From Nocardia otitidiscaviarum NBRC 14405 (GTDB lineage: Bacteria > Actinomycetota > Actinomycetes > Mycobacteriales > Mycobacteriaceae), in the NCBI RefSeq assembly GCF_000308635.1, contig NZ_BAGD01000040.1:1-46898 (forward strand): a stretch of DNA of 46,898 nucleotides, read 5' to 3'. Of the stretch, positions 8,478-16,682 are shown in pieces. A program made the translations under genes and the position numbers. The stretch's first letter is position 1, and the number at the start of each line of letters is the position of its first letter. The notes beneath the pieces were generated by a model, which was not told the DNA's origin, did not search any database, and was given only the letters and a program-made list of their open reading frames with translations.

Positions 8478-8496
8478 GTTGGTTAGCCAAACCTCA
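8478..8496 (+). promoter_or_regulatory. Iron-box-like IdeR/DtxR operator
   Basis: The 19-mer GTTGGTTAGCCAAACCTCA agrees at 14-15 positions with the DtxR/IdeR consensus TTAGGTTAGSCTAACCTWA recalled from the literature. It lies 25 bases before the ATG of the ferric transporter lipoprotein, between tRNA-Cys terminator and gene, where a repressor would block transcription. Iron-replete repression of the downstream three genes is the inference. Confidence 0.7.
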
Positions 8497-8520
8497 GGTC
8501 AGAGGCGGGAAAGGACAGTC

Positions 8521-9540
8521 ATGACGGCAGGCCGATGGAAACTGCTATCCGGTGCTCTCGCGGCCCTCACGCTGCTCGCGGCCACGGGTTGCTCGAACTC
8601 GTCCGAGGACGACAACGAGATTCTGGTGTACAACGCCCAGCACGAGTCGCTCACCAAGGAGTGGGCCGAGGCGTTCACCGCGGAGACCGGCATCAAGGTG
8701 ACCCTGCGTCAGGGCGGTGACACCGACCTGGGCAATCAGCTCGTCGCCGAGGGCGCGGCCTCACCCGCGGATGTCTTCCTCACCGAGAATTCCCCGGCCA
8801 TGGCCCTGGTCGAGAACGCTGGGCTGTTCGCCGACCTGGATGCCGAGACCCTCGACGCCGTCCCCGCGTCCTACCGACCCTCCACCGGCAAGTGGACCGG
8901 CGTCGCCGCGCGCGCCACCGTCTTCGTCTACGACACCGGCAAGTTTGCCGCCGACCAGCTGCCCGCCTCCCTGCTGGATCTCCAGCAGCCGCAGTGGAAG
9001 GGCCGCTGGAGCGCGGGCGTATCCGGCGCGGACTTCCAGGCCATCGTGGCCGCCCTGCTGGAACTGAAGGGCGAGGACGCCACCCGCGCCTGGCTGCGGG
9101 GCATGAAGGAGAACGCGATTCCGTCGCAGAACAATGTGGTCACCATGAAGGGCGTCAATGCCGGGCAGTTCGACGGCGGCGTCATCTACCACTACTACTG
9201 GTATCGCGACCAGGCCAAGACCAAGGAGAACAGCGGCAATACCGCGCTGCACTACTTCAAGAACCAGGATCCGGGCGCATTCGTCTCCATTTCCGGCGGT
9301 GGCGTGCTGAAGTCGAGCGACAAGCAGGAGCAGGCGCAGCGCTTCATCCGATTCATCGTCTCCCGCGCCGGCCAGGAGGTGCTGCGCGACGGCACCTCCA
9401 TGGAGTATCCGGTCGCCAGCGATGTGGCCGCCAATCCCGCACTGCCGCCGCTGGATTCGCTCCAGGCCCCGGCGATCGATCCGAGCCGACTGAATGCGAA
9501 GAAGGTCACCGAGTTGATGACCGAGGCCGGTCTGCTCTAA
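8521..9540 (+). CDS. Ferric iron ABC transporter, substrate-binding lipoprotein
   Basis: Extracytoplasmic iron-binding component of an Fbp/Sfu-type importer. 339 residues from ATG 8521 with GAAAGGA at 8509-8515. The signal peptide ends in lipobox LAATGC, so Cys near residue 23 should be lipidated. The mature part opens with EILVYNAQHESLTKEWAEAF, typical of the bacterial transferrin family, and carries the tyrosine-rich iron-ligand segment GGVIYHYYWYRDQ. The C-terminal VSISGGGVLKSSDKQEQAQ region is also typical. An iron box lies directly upstream, and permease and ATPase genes follow with a 2-base gap. Thiamine or spermidine binding is less likely given the tyrosine motif. Confidence 0.9.
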   Translation: MTAGRWKLLSGALAALTLLAATGCSNSSEDDNEILVYNAQHESLTKEWAEAFTAETGIKVTLRQGGDTDLGNQLVAEGAASPADVFLTENSPAMALVENAGLFADLDAETLDAVPASYRPSTGKWTGVAARATVFVYDTGKFAADQLPASLLDLQQPQWKGRWSAGVSGADFQAIVAALLELKGEDATRAWLRGMKENAIPSQNNVVTMKGVNAGQFDGGVIYHYYWYRDQAKTKENSGNTALHYFKNQDPGAFVSISGGGVLKSSDKQEQAQRFIRFIVSRAGQEVLRDGTSMEYPVASDVAANPALPPLDSLQAPAIDPSRLNAKKVTELMTEAGLL

Positions 9541-9542
9541 CC

Positions 9543-11102
9543 ATGACCGTCCGGACCGCTGTAGTCGACCGGCCGGGGCGCGGCTCCCGCCCCGGCCCAT
9601 TCGTCACGGGCGTCGCGCTGCTGCTGGTGGCGGCGACGTTCGTGCCGCTCGGCTACATCGTCTACACCCTCCTCGAGACCGGACCGCACGAGACGGCCCA
9701 GCTCATCTTCCGCGCCCGGGTCGGCGAACTGCTGCGCAACACGGTGAGCCTGGTGGTGCTCACCGTGCCGATCTGCGTGGTGCTGGGCGTCGGCCTGGCC
9801 TGGCTCCTGGAGCGCACCGACGTCCCCGGATCCGCTTGGTGGGGGCCGGTATTCGCCGCGCCGCTGGCGGTGCCCGCCTTCGTGAACAGCTACGGCTGGG
9901 TGAGCGTGTTCCCCGCGCTGCACGGGCTCGGGGCGGGCGTGCTCATCGCCACCCTGTCGTACTTTCCGCTGGTGTACCTCCCGGCCGCCGCCACACTGCG
10001 GCGACTCGATCCGGCCGTGGAGGAGTCGGCGCGGGCGCTCGGCTCCGGGCCGGTGGCGGTCTTCGTCCGCATCGTGCTGCCGCAGTTGCGCCTGGCCATT
10101 CTGGGCGGCGGTCTACTCATCGCCCTGCACCTGCTCGCCGAATACGGCGCGTTCGCCATGGTGCGGTTCGCCACCTTCACCACGGCCATCTTCGAGCAGT
10201 ACCAGTCCAGTTTCGCCGGGCCCGCGGCGAGCGGCCTGGCCAGCGTGCTGGTGCTGTGCTGCCTGGTGCTGCTGGCGGGTGAGGCGACGGCGCGGGGGCA
10301 GGCCCGCTACGCCCGCATCGGCAGCGGCGCACCGCGAGCCGTGCGGCGGGTCCGGTTGGGCGGCACCGCGATTCCGGTGCTCGCGGTGCTGGCCGCGACA
10401 GCGGTCGCCGCGCTCGGGGTGCCGCTGTGGACCATACTGCGCTGGCTCGGCAAGGGCGGTGCGGCCGTGTGGGATTGGGCCGATATCGGCGAATCTCTGG
10501 GGCAGACGCTCGGTTTGGCGGTCGCCGCCGCCGTGATCACCACGCTGTGCGCCTTCCCGGTGGCCTGGATCGCGGTGCGCTCGGACACCGTGTTCGCGCG
10601 GCTGATCGAGGGGGCCAATTACATCACCAGTTCGCTGCCGGGCATCGTCATCGCGCTGGCCATGGTGACCGTGACCATTCGCTGGCTGCCGGGCGTCTAC
10701 CAGACCACCGCCATGGTGCTGGCCGCCTACACCCTCATGTTCCTGCCGCGCGCCCTGGTGAGCGTGCGCGCCGGACTCGCCCAGGTGCCGGTGGGTCTGG
10801 AGGAGGTGTCGCGGGCGCTCGGCAAGTCCGCCCCCGCCACCTTCTTCCGCGTCACCCTGCGGCTCACCGCCCCCGCGGCCGCGACCTCGGCGGCGCTGGT
10901 GTTCGTGGCCGTCGCCACCGAGCTGACCGCCACCCTGCTGCTGGCCCCCATCGGCACCCGGACATTGGCCATGCGGTTCTGGTCGCTGTCGAGCGAACTC
11001 GACTACGCCGCCGCCGCACCCTACGCGCTGATCATGATCCTGGTGTCGGTGCCGGTCACCTATCTGCTGTTCACTCAATCAAGGAAGGCGGCCGGAGTAT
11101 GA
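9543..11102 (+). CDS. Ferric iron ABC transporter, fused two-domain permease
   Basis: 519-residue inner-membrane permease with two homologous halves, each about six hydrophobic helices, as in FbpB/SfuB. Each half contains an EAA loop that contacts the ATPase: EESARALGSGPVAVFVRIVLP in the first half (written 10020-10083) and EEVSRALGKSAPATFFRVTL in the second. It starts at ATG 9543, two bases after the lipoprotein stop, and its stop overlaps the ATPase start (ATGA), so the subunits are probably made together. A membrane helix begins right after a short basic N-terminus (PGRGSRPG). Confidence 0.9.
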   Translation: MTVRTAVVDRPGRGSRPGPFVTGVALLLVAATFVPLGYIVYTLLETGPHETAQLIFRARVGELLRNTVSLVVLTVPICVVLGVGLAWLLERTDVPGSAWWGPVFAAPLAVPAFVNSYGWVSVFPALHGLGAGVLIATLSYFPLVYLPAAATLRRLDPAVEESARALGSGPVAVFVRIVLPQLRLAILGGGLLIALHLLAEYGAFAMVRFATFTTAIFEQYQSSFAGPAASGLASVLVLCCLVLLAGEATARGQARYARIGSGAPRAVRRVRLGGTAIPVLAVLAATAVAALGVPLWTILRWLGKGGAAVWDWADIGESLGQTLGLAVAAAVITTLCAFPVAWIAVRSDTVFARLIEGANYITSSLPGIVIALAMVTVTIRWLPGVYQTTAMVLAAYTLMFLPRALVSVRAGLAQVPVGLEEVSRALGKSAPATFFRVTLRLTAPAAATSAALVFVAVATELTATLLLAPIGTRTLAMRFWSLSSELDYAAAAPYALIMILVSVPVTYLLFTQSRKAAGV

Positions 11103-12190
11103 GTCGTCTTGTCGTATCCGGGGTGTCGAAGACCTTCGGCCACACCGGGGTGCTCGACGCCATCACCCTCGACGTCGCGAACGGCAGCGCCACCGCGGTG
11201 GTCGGTGCTTCCGGCTGCGGGAAGACGACCCTGCTGCGGGTGATCGCCGGATTCGAGTCGCCCGATGCGGGCAGCGTTGCGGTCGGATCCGAAACCGTTG
11301 TGCGTGAAGGCTTCTCGATTCCGCCCAATCGTCGCAATATCGGCTATGTGGCCCAGGACGGCGCGCTGTTCCCGCATCTGACGGTCGGCCAGAACATTGC
11401 CTACGGTCTCAACGGCGGGCTGTCCGGTCGCCGTCGCCGCCATCGCGACCGGGTCGTCGAACTCCTCGACATGGTGTCACTGGGCTCCGCCTACGCCGAC
11501 CGCCGCCCACACGAGCTCTCCGGCGGTCAGCAACAGCGGGTGGCGTTGGCGCGGGCACTGGCCCGCAAACCCGATGTGATGCTGCTCGACGAGCCGTTCA
11601 GCGCCCTTGACACCGGATTGCGCGCCACCACCCGGCAGGCGGTCGCCGACACCCTGCGGGCCGCGGGCATGACCAGCGTTCTGGTCACCCACGACCAAGA
11701 GGAGGCGCTGTCGTTCGCCGACCAGGTGGCGGTCATGTGCGCCGGGCGGTTCACCCAGGTGGGCTCGCCGGAACAGGTGTACGCCGCCCCCGCCGACCTG
11801 TTCACCGCCCGCTTCCTCGGCGACTGCGTCCTGCTCGACGGCACCGTCGAATCCGGTGTCGCCGAGTGCGCGCTCGGCCGCGTACCCGTGCGGTCGGACG
11901 CGCCCACCGGGGCGGTCACCGTGATGACGCGGCCGGAACAGCTGGTGGCGCAGGTGGTGTCGGACGGCGAACCGGGCACCGGAACGGTGCGCGCGGTGGA
12001 ATTCCGCGGCGCGGACGTCATGCTCACCATTGCCCTGGACGGTGCGGCCGCGCCCATCCAGGTGCGCCGGATCAGTGTCGGCGCTCCGGTGGTGGGGGAG
12101 CGGGTGCGGCTCGAAGTGCTCGGCACGGCAGTCGCTTTCGCCGCCGAGTCGGACACCGCCGTGGCGTCGGTGCCGGCTACCGCCGCGTAA
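11099..12190 (+). CDS. Ferric iron ABC transporter, ATP-binding protein
   Basis: 363-residue cytoplasmic ATPase of the importer. Walker A is VVGASGCGKTTLL, the Q loop IGYVAQDGALFPHLTV, signature LSGGQQQRVALARAL, Walker B DVMLLDEPFSALD and the switch histidine TSVLVTHDQEEALSFAD. A C-terminal TOBE-like extension of about 120 residues (with VTVMTRPEQLVAQV) is present as in FbpC and related sugar/iron importers. It starts at ATG 11099, overlapping the permease stop. Confidence 0.92.
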   Translation: MSRLVVSGVSKTFGHTGVLDAITLDVANGSATAVVGASGCGKTTLLRVIAGFESPDAGSVAVGSETVVREGFSIPPNRRNIGYVAQDGALFPHLTVGQNIAYGLNGGLSGRRRRHRDRVVELLDMVSLGSAYADRRPHELSGGQQQRVALARALARKPDVMLLDEPFSALDTGLRATTRQAVADTLRAAGMTSVLVTHDQEEALSFADQVAVMCAGRFTQVGSPEQVYAAPADLFTARFLGDCVLLDGTVESGVAECALGRVPVRSDAPTGAVTVMTRPEQLVAQVVSDGEPGTGTVRAVEFRGADVMLTIALDGAAAPIQVRRISVGAPVVGERVRLEVLGTAVAFAAESDTAVASVPATAA

Positions 12191-12299
12191 CCGCGGTGGC
12201 CGCACCGAAATTTGTGACCGGTGCCGTCGCGCCCCCTATATTGACGCGAGAACAGCGGGACCCGCCGATGCGGTCTCGCGCTCGCACGAGGGAGATCCA

Positions 12300-12653
12300 T
12301 TGCGCACCACGCTGATCGTCACCGCCGCGGCCGCACTGGCCATGGTTCCGGTATCGGCCGCCGCCGAAGGCCCCGGCGACAACACACTCCGGGTAAGCGC
12401 CGTGCACGCCGCCGATCGGTTCCCGATCGAGGGCGTCACCGCGGACGTGAGCGACTGCATGGGCGGTCCGGTGCTCGCGACCGTGACCACCGGGGCGAAC
12501 GGCGCCGGGAGCTTCGGTGTCGCCTCCGGCTGCTACCGGGTGCAGCTCACTTCGACGCCCGCCGGCTGCACGCTCGATGGTGAGCCCGCCGTGCAACTCG
12601 CCGTGATCCCGGGCATGGTGCAGACCGCGGACTACCGCTTCCGCTGCGCCTGA
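12300..12653 (+). CDS. Small secreted protein with four cysteines
   Basis: 117 residues starting at TTG 12300, with AGGGAG about 6 bases upstream. A signal peptide (RTTLIVTAAAALAMVPVSAAA, cleavage near residue 22) precedes a mature domain of about 95 residues. The pattern PIEGVTADVSDC, then VTTGANGAGSFGVASGCYRV, resembles carboxypeptidase-regulatory/Cna-B-like beta-sandwiches in which a prealbumin-like repeat is exported. Four cysteines (SDC, SGC, AGC and RFRCA at the C-terminus) could form two disulfides. No specific function recognised. It is not clearly part of the iron operon: the gap is 109 bases. Confidence 0.7.
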   Translation: MRTTLIVTAAAALAMVPVSAAAEGPGDNTLRVSAVHAADRFPIEGVTADVSDCMGGPVLATVTTGANGAGSFGVASGCYRVQLTSTPAGCTLDGEPAVQLAVIPGMVQTADYRFRCA

Positions 12654-12661
12654 TTCCCCCG

Positions 12662-12682
12662 ACGGCCTGACCTTACGGCCGT
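12662..12682 (+). terminator. Short hairpin after the secreted protein gene
   Basis: Arms ACGGCC (12662-12667) and GGCCGT (12677-12682) with a 9-base loop, 8 bases after the stop, followed by TTCGAATTT. A modest terminator. Confidence 0.45.
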
Positions 12683-12742
12683 TCGAATTTCGGTTGGGTG
12701 GTTCGGCCGGAATGTTCCGGCCGGATTCGGTCCGGTGCTCGG

Positions 12743-12768
12743 CTGTGCCCGTCTGCCCCCGGGCACAG
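12743..12768. terminator. Bidirectional hairpin between convergent genes
   Basis: A perfect 9-bp stem CTGTGCCCG (12743-12751) with CGGGCACAG (12760-12768) and an 8-base loop. It sits between the secreted protein (plus) and the 37-codon ORF (minus), 53 bases after the latter's stop, and could end either transcript. Confidence 0.6.
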
Positions 12769-12820
12769 TCCGCGCGGGGATCTCTCCCACGTCGCGGCCT
12801 CTTCGATCGGACCGGTTGCG

Positions 12821-12934
12821 CTACTGGATGACCGCGCAGCCGCCGCCGGAGGACAGCGTGCACAGCATGGTCGAGATGGCGCGCAGCAGCGCCTCGAGCG
12901 GATTGCTGGGTACGGAAACCGGCGAAACCATCAT
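12821..12934 (-). CDS. Unannotated 37-residue peptide
   Basis: A small ORF from ATG 12934 (a second ATG follows at 12931) to TAG 12821, with AGAAAGG at 12950-12944 and a 9-base spacing. The peptide begins MMVSPVSVPSNPLEALLRAI and ends SSGGGCAVIQ, with two cysteines nine residues apart. The middle (LEALLRAISTMLCTL) could form an amphipathic helix. There is no classical signal peptide. Codon third positions are G/C-rich as in real genes here, a downstream hairpin and an upstream palindrome (12964-12980) flank it, and the region is otherwise empty. A leader peptide, a peptide natural-product precursor or a small regulatory protein are all possible; a chance ORF is not excluded. Confidence 0.5.
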   Translation of the reverse strand: MMVSPVSVPSNPLEALLRAISTMLCTLSSGGGCAVIQ

Positions 12935-12963
12935 GGTGTCGGACCTTTCTGTCGTGATGTACA

Positions 12964-12980
12964 GGTCACGGTTCGTGACC
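12964..12980. promoter_or_regulatory. Perfect palindrome between the 37-codon ORF and the membrane protein gene
   Basis: GGTCACG-GTT-CGTGACC is a perfect 7-bp inverted repeat with a 3-base centre. It lies 30 bases upstream of the minus-strand ORF start and about 200 bases upstream of the plus-strand gene, a position suited to an operator for the divergent pair. No regulator gene is adjacent. Confidence 0.5.
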
Positions 12981-13181
12981 ATGGGCTAGACCGCTCGGCA
13001 CCACCGTCTTGTTACCAACGTGTGGTCGACGCGTGCGTGAATCGTGGCTGACCTCACCGGTAAACTCGGCGATGGGCAACATCACGGCAACAGGCCCGGT
13101 ACGCGGTTCCTGACAGCCCCGGCGACATCCGCTCTCCGTCGCGCGAGAGGCGTTCGCACCATCGATCGGGTAGGTGACGAG

Positions 13182-14495
13182 ATGGGCGTGAAGTTCGCGT
13201 TGGCACATCCGGTAGGAGCGGTCCCGCTGCCGGACCTGCGCCGGTACGAGTGGACGATCGAGGTGTCGGCCGCCTTCCTCGGCGCGACGGTCGCCGGGCT
13301 GCTGCTGATGGCTCCGCTCGATTTCGCGTGGACCAGCTCCGGTCCGTCGCTCCAGGTCGATCTGCTGGTCATGAACGTGCCCCGTGCGGCGGCCGCCGGA
13401 GCGGTGCTCGCGGTGGTGACCGCCGCCCTGGCCGTCTCGCTGGGCGTGCGCGCCGCATGGGTCGCGGCGCTCGGCAGCGCGACGATACTGCTGGTCGACC
13501 ACCTCCGCGACCCCGCCGCGGCCGCCGCGCTGACCACCGTGAACTACGTCGACTCGCTGTTCGGCGGCATCCTGCTGGGTGCGCTCGCGGTGGCGGCGCT
13601 GCGGCGTCCCGCCACCGGGTACGCCTTCCTCACCGGCATCCTGTCGGCGGTCCTCATCGGTGATCTCACCGCGCTGCCCGCAGGTACGGCGTCGTCGTTG
13701 GCCGAGTGGGCAGCCACCGATACGCCGCCGGTCTGGCTCATCGCCCTCGCAGTCCTCGCGCTGGCGGCGGGAACGCTGTTGAACCGGCTCGAATCACCAT
13801 TGGGCAAGCCCGATTACGGTGATCTGCCACTCGGCCCGATCGTCGCGGCGCTGCTGCTCCTCACCTCGCACGTGGTGGCCGCCGAATGGATTGCACGCCA
13901 GGCGGATTCGTTCGCCGACAACGTGCTGGCGGTCGCTGTCGCCATGATCGTCACCGGGGCCGCGGTGCTGCTGCTGCCCGCTCGCGACGGCGTGCTGGTG
14001 TTGCTGGCGGTGGCCGCCGCCAATGTCGGGAGCGCGATTACCGCTGTGCCGCGCCCGGATTGGAGTATGCCCATCCCGCTGCTCGGCGTGGCCGCCGGAC
14101 TGTGGGCGGGCCGCCGCTGGCCGCGGCCGTGGGCCGGACTGCTGGCCGCCGCGGCGCTCGCCGTCTTCGCCGCCCTGACCGCGGGGCGGACCGCCACCCC
14201 GGCGGCGGTGATCCCGATCCTCGGCATCACCGTCCTCGCCCTGATCGTCGGCTACTGCTTCGGCGCGGTCACGCCGAGCGCCGCGCCGAGCGCGGTGCTG
14301 GCGGTGGCGGTGCTGGTGGTGCCGTGCCTGGTACTTGCCTTGCGCGGCAACAGTTTCGGCCGGGTGGCGTATTCGCCGCGCTGGTTCCGCGACCCGGCCG
14401 ATATCGCGTCGCCCGCCGCGGGCTGGACCGCGCTGGCCATTGTCGGCTGCTGCGCCGTCGGAATGTCGGCGGTGTACGCGCTGCGGTCGCGGTGA
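13182..14495 (+). CDS. Large integral membrane protein of unknown function
   Basis: 437 residues, of which most lie in about 13-14 hydrophobic helices separated by very short loops. Start ATG 13182 (MGVKFALAHPVGAVPLPDLR) is preferred, with AGGTGA at 13172-13177; the frame is open further upstream to 13044, but that extension is arginine-rich and poorly gene-like. The N-terminal about 25 residues are soluble, then helices begin at WTIEVSAAFLGATVAGLLLM. Few charged residues lie inside the helices apart from isolated Asp/Arg at loop edges. One long polar loop (GNSFGRVAYSPRWFRDPADI) precedes the last helix. I recognise no transporter signature. It converges on the lipase gene with only 20 bases between the stops. 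Confidence 0.75.
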   Translation: MGVKFALAHPVGAVPLPDLRRYEWTIEVSAAFLGATVAGLLLMAPLDFAWTSSGPSLQVDLLVMNVPRAAAAGAVLAVVTAALAVSLGVRAAWVAALGSATILLVDHLRDPAAAAALTTVNYVDSLFGGILLGALAVAALRRPATGYAFLTGILSAVLIGDLTALPAGTASSLAEWAATDTPPVWLIALAVLALAAGTLLNRLESPLGKPDYGDLPLGPIVAALLLLTSHVVAAEWIARQADSFADNVLAVAVAMIVTGAAVLLLPARDGVLVLLAVAAANVGSAITAVPRPDWSMPIPLLGVAAGLWAGRRWPRPWAGLLAAAALAVFAALTAGRTATPAAVIPILGITVLALIVGYCFGAVTPSAAPSAVLAVAVLVVPCLVLALRGNSFGRVAYSPRWFRDPADIASPAAGWTALAIVGCCAVGMSAVYALRSR

Positions 14496-14515
14496 TACGC
14501 AACCGCGCCCGTCGC

Positions 14516-15790
14516 TCAGCGGCCGAAGCGTCCGTCGACCCAGGCCAATGCGGTGGGGTAGGACGCGTCCAGCACCCCGCGATGGTCGACACCCGGGTAG
14601 GTGCGGTACTCGACCGGCAGCCCGGTCAGACGCTGCTGGGCCACCATGGCGTCGGTGGCCAGCGCCGGTACCGTCGTGTCCGCGCGGCCCTGGAGCACCA
14701 GCAGCGGCCGGGTGAAAGTCAGTGAGCTGGGGTCGTTCTCGTCGAGCACGCGGGCCAGGGCGGACACGTCGCCGTCGCGGTCGAACACCGCGCCGGCGGG
14801 CAGCCCACCCCACTGGTCCGCGCCGCGCAACTGCCCGATGCAGCCGGTATCGGCCAGCGGCAGCATGGCATCGGCGCGCGGGGTGAGGAACCGGGCCGGG
14901 TCGATCGGCGCCGCCGTCTGCGCACCGCGAATCACCAAGGGCAGGAAGGCCGTCGTCCCGGCCGCGGCCTGTCCCAGCGCCGCCGCCGCACCGACCGTGG
15001 TGGCCAGCTGCGATGCCTGCACGCCGATGCCCTGATGCGAGGCGGGGGCCAGCGCCACCGCCCCCAGCAACTCCAGTTCGGGAGCCCAGGCGGCGGCTTG
15101 CGCGTTCGCGAACACCGCGGCCTGACCGCCCTGTGAATGGCCGACCGCTACCCACCGGGTGCCGATGGCGGGCTCGATCTGCCTGGCGGCCAACGCCATA
15201 TCGGTGACCGCCCGCTGCTCGGCCGCACCGATCAGATATCCGTGCGGCCCGGGTGTGCCCAGCCCCTGATAGTCGGTCTGCGCCACCGCGTACCCGGCCG
15301 CCACCCAGCGCGCCTGCACCTGCCGCACCAGCGAGGTGTAGTCGTGCGCCGGATAGGCGGGCGAGGTGTCGCGCGACGGCGCACAACCATCGGCCACCCC
15401 GGTGGTGCCGTGCGCCCAGGAGATGAGCGGCCAACCACCCGGCGGCGCTTCCCCGGGCGGCACCGCGACGGTCCCCGACACGGCGACCGGATTGCCGCCC
15501 AGATCAATGGACCGATACAGCACCAGATAGTTCCGCGCCCCCGGCACCCCCGGATCACCGTCGATCGACCGCATCTGAATCACCGACCCGTGCGGCCCCG
15601 CCACCCGATCCTCCGCCGGCGTGTAGAACGCGAGCAGATCCGGACTCTCGCCCACCGCATTGCCGCCCGCGAGGGGCGCATACAGCGTGGACGCCGCCGC
15701 GACCGCCGCCACCAACACCGCCATCCACCCACCGCGCCTCCTGCGCGGGCTCGTCGTAGCGAATGCGGTAGCGGACATGCCCGCGAACAT
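14516..15790 (-). CDS. Secreted lipase (LIP-type alpha/beta hydrolase)
   Basis: About 424 residues. An arginine-rich start (SPRRRRGG) and one hydrophobic stretch (WMAVLVAAVAAASTLYAPLA) form an export signal. The mature enzyme has the secretory-lipase pattern: DLLAFYTPAEDRVAGPHGSVI, VAVSGTVAVPPG, WPLISWAHGTTGVADGCAPS, VAAGYAVAQTDYQGLGTPG, nucleophile elbow VAVGHSQGGQAAVF, the acid region LQGRADTTVPALATD and the histidine in YPGVDHRGVLD. Substrates are probably acylglycerols or other esters outside the cell. An alternative start at ATG 15778 would remove four residues; neither has a strong ribosome binding site. It is transcribed alone. Confidence 0.88.
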   Translation of the reverse strand: MFAGMSATAFATTSPRRRRGGWMAVLVAAVAAASTLYAPLAGGNAVGESPDLLAFYTPAEDRVAGPHGSVIQMRSIDGDPGVPGARNYLVLYRSIDLGGNPVAVSGTVAVPPGEAPPGGWPLISWAHGTTGVADGCAPSRDTSPAYPAHDYTSLVRQVQARWVAAGYAVAQTDYQGLGTPGPHGYLIGAAEQRAVTDMALAARQIEPAIGTRWVAVGHSQGGQAAVFANAQAAAWAPELELLGAVALAPASHQGIGVQASQLATTVGAAAALGQAAAGTTAFLPLVIRGAQTAAPIDPARFLTPRADAMLPLADTGCIGQLRGADQWGGLPAGAVFDRDGDVSALARVLDENDPSSLTFTRPLLVLQGRADTTVPALATDAMVAQQRLTGLPVEYRTYPGVDHRGVLDASYPTALAWVDGRFGR

Positions 15791-16097
15791 ACCGTCCAGA
15801 ACGTCCGTTCCCGCGATGACAAGCCGTACCCATCAGCGACCCTGTCGAGTGTTTCCACCCACAGGTACCGCCACACGGCGGAGCCCACCATGATCCGGTG
15901 GCGGATCGACTGCACTCAGTTCCAGTCGAAGCGGAGGCGCGACATCACCGCGGTCACTCGGTGACTGTGTGCCAATACCAACGACCGACCGAACCCGCAG
16001 GCAGTACGGCACGTCGTGCAGCCGCTGCCGGTTCACCCGGCCTATGCTGCTGGCAGCGATTGCCACCGAGACACCACACTCGACCGGAGGCGCGTGG
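15791..16097. other. Intergenic region between lipase and small membrane protein genes
   Basis: No convincing gene. Visible short signals are GAACG-TC-CGTTC (15800-15811) next to the lipase start, a -10-like TATGCT at 16043-16048, and the inverted repeat TGGCA-GCGAT-TGCCA (16051-16065) ahead of the plus-strand gene. These may be promoter elements for the divergent pair but none is strong. Confidence 0.35.
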
Positions 16098-16490
16098 ATG
16101 AGCAGCGAGCAGGGCTCGGACAATCGGTCGGCCAGCGACGACGAAAAGGAACGAGACGAGCTCTACTCCCGGGCGATGGATCAGCGGCGGGCGTTCCAAC
16201 GGCGTCCGGTCGTGGTGCGAGCCGCCATCATTGTCGGGGGCCTGCTGCTCGCCGTGTGTGTAGTGCCTTTGCTGATAGTGCTACCCGAGGTCGGGCTTCC
16301 GCTGCTCATCGTCGCGTTCGGCATGCTTGCCCCACAGTTCGATTGGGCGTTGAAGGCTCAGCTCTGGGCCGCCTCCCTGCTGGGCAGGTTTCAACGGTGG
16401 CTGGCGAAGTTACCTAGGGCAGCCAGGGCACTCGTCATGGTCGCGATGGTCGCCCTGGTCGTCGTCCTGCTGTGGTGGCTGTTGCAGTAA
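16098..16490 (+). CDS. Small PGPGW-type membrane protein
   Basis: 130 residues from ATG 16098 with GGAGG at 16086-16090 (spacing 7). A charged N-terminal region of about 45 residues (SASDDEKERDELYSRAMDQR) is followed by two hydrophobic helices (VVVRAAIIVGGLLLAVCVVPLLIV and LPLLIVAFGMLAPQF), an amphipathic segment (WALKAQLWAASLLGRFQRWL) and a third helix (ALVMVAMVALVVVLLWWLL). The arrangement fits the family annotated as putative transmembrane protein (PGPGW), whose role is unknown. Monocistronic; tRNA-Arg lies on the opposite strand beyond the stop. Confidence 0.7.
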   Translation: MSSEQGSDNRSASDDEKERDELYSRAMDQRRAFQRRPVVVRAAIIVGGLLLAVCVVPLLIVLPEVGLPLLIVAFGMLAPQFDWALKAQLWAASLLGRFQRWLAKLPRAARALVMVAMVALVVVLLWWLLQ

Positions 16491-16637
16491 CCCGCGCGCC
16501 CCGGTGCAGGCGATCCAGCAGGACGAATCCATCGCTCGAAACGTCCGCACCAACCCGGCCGCACACCGGCGCCGGGCTGACAGCTACGTCGACCATGTCG
16601 AACGTCCTCTTCCGACTCATCGCGCTCGGGCACGAAA

Positions 16638-16672
16638 AGGCCCCTGACCGGCGAAGTGCTGGTCAGGGGCCT
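16638..16672 (-). terminator. Intrinsic terminator of tRNA-Arg
   Basis: A perfect 12-bp stem (AGGCCCCTGACC and its complement, 16638-16649 with 16661-16672), 11-base loop. Read on the minus strand it is followed directly by TTTT, giving a textbook intrinsic terminator 10 bases after the tRNA. Confidence 0.9.
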
Positions 16673-16682
16673 GATTCTGATG

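Noticed and set aside
13044..13181. 46-codon N-terminal extension of the large membrane protein
   Set aside because: Arg/Thr/His-rich and not membrane-like; ATG 13182 has a reasonable binding site and precedes the first conserved-looking segment.
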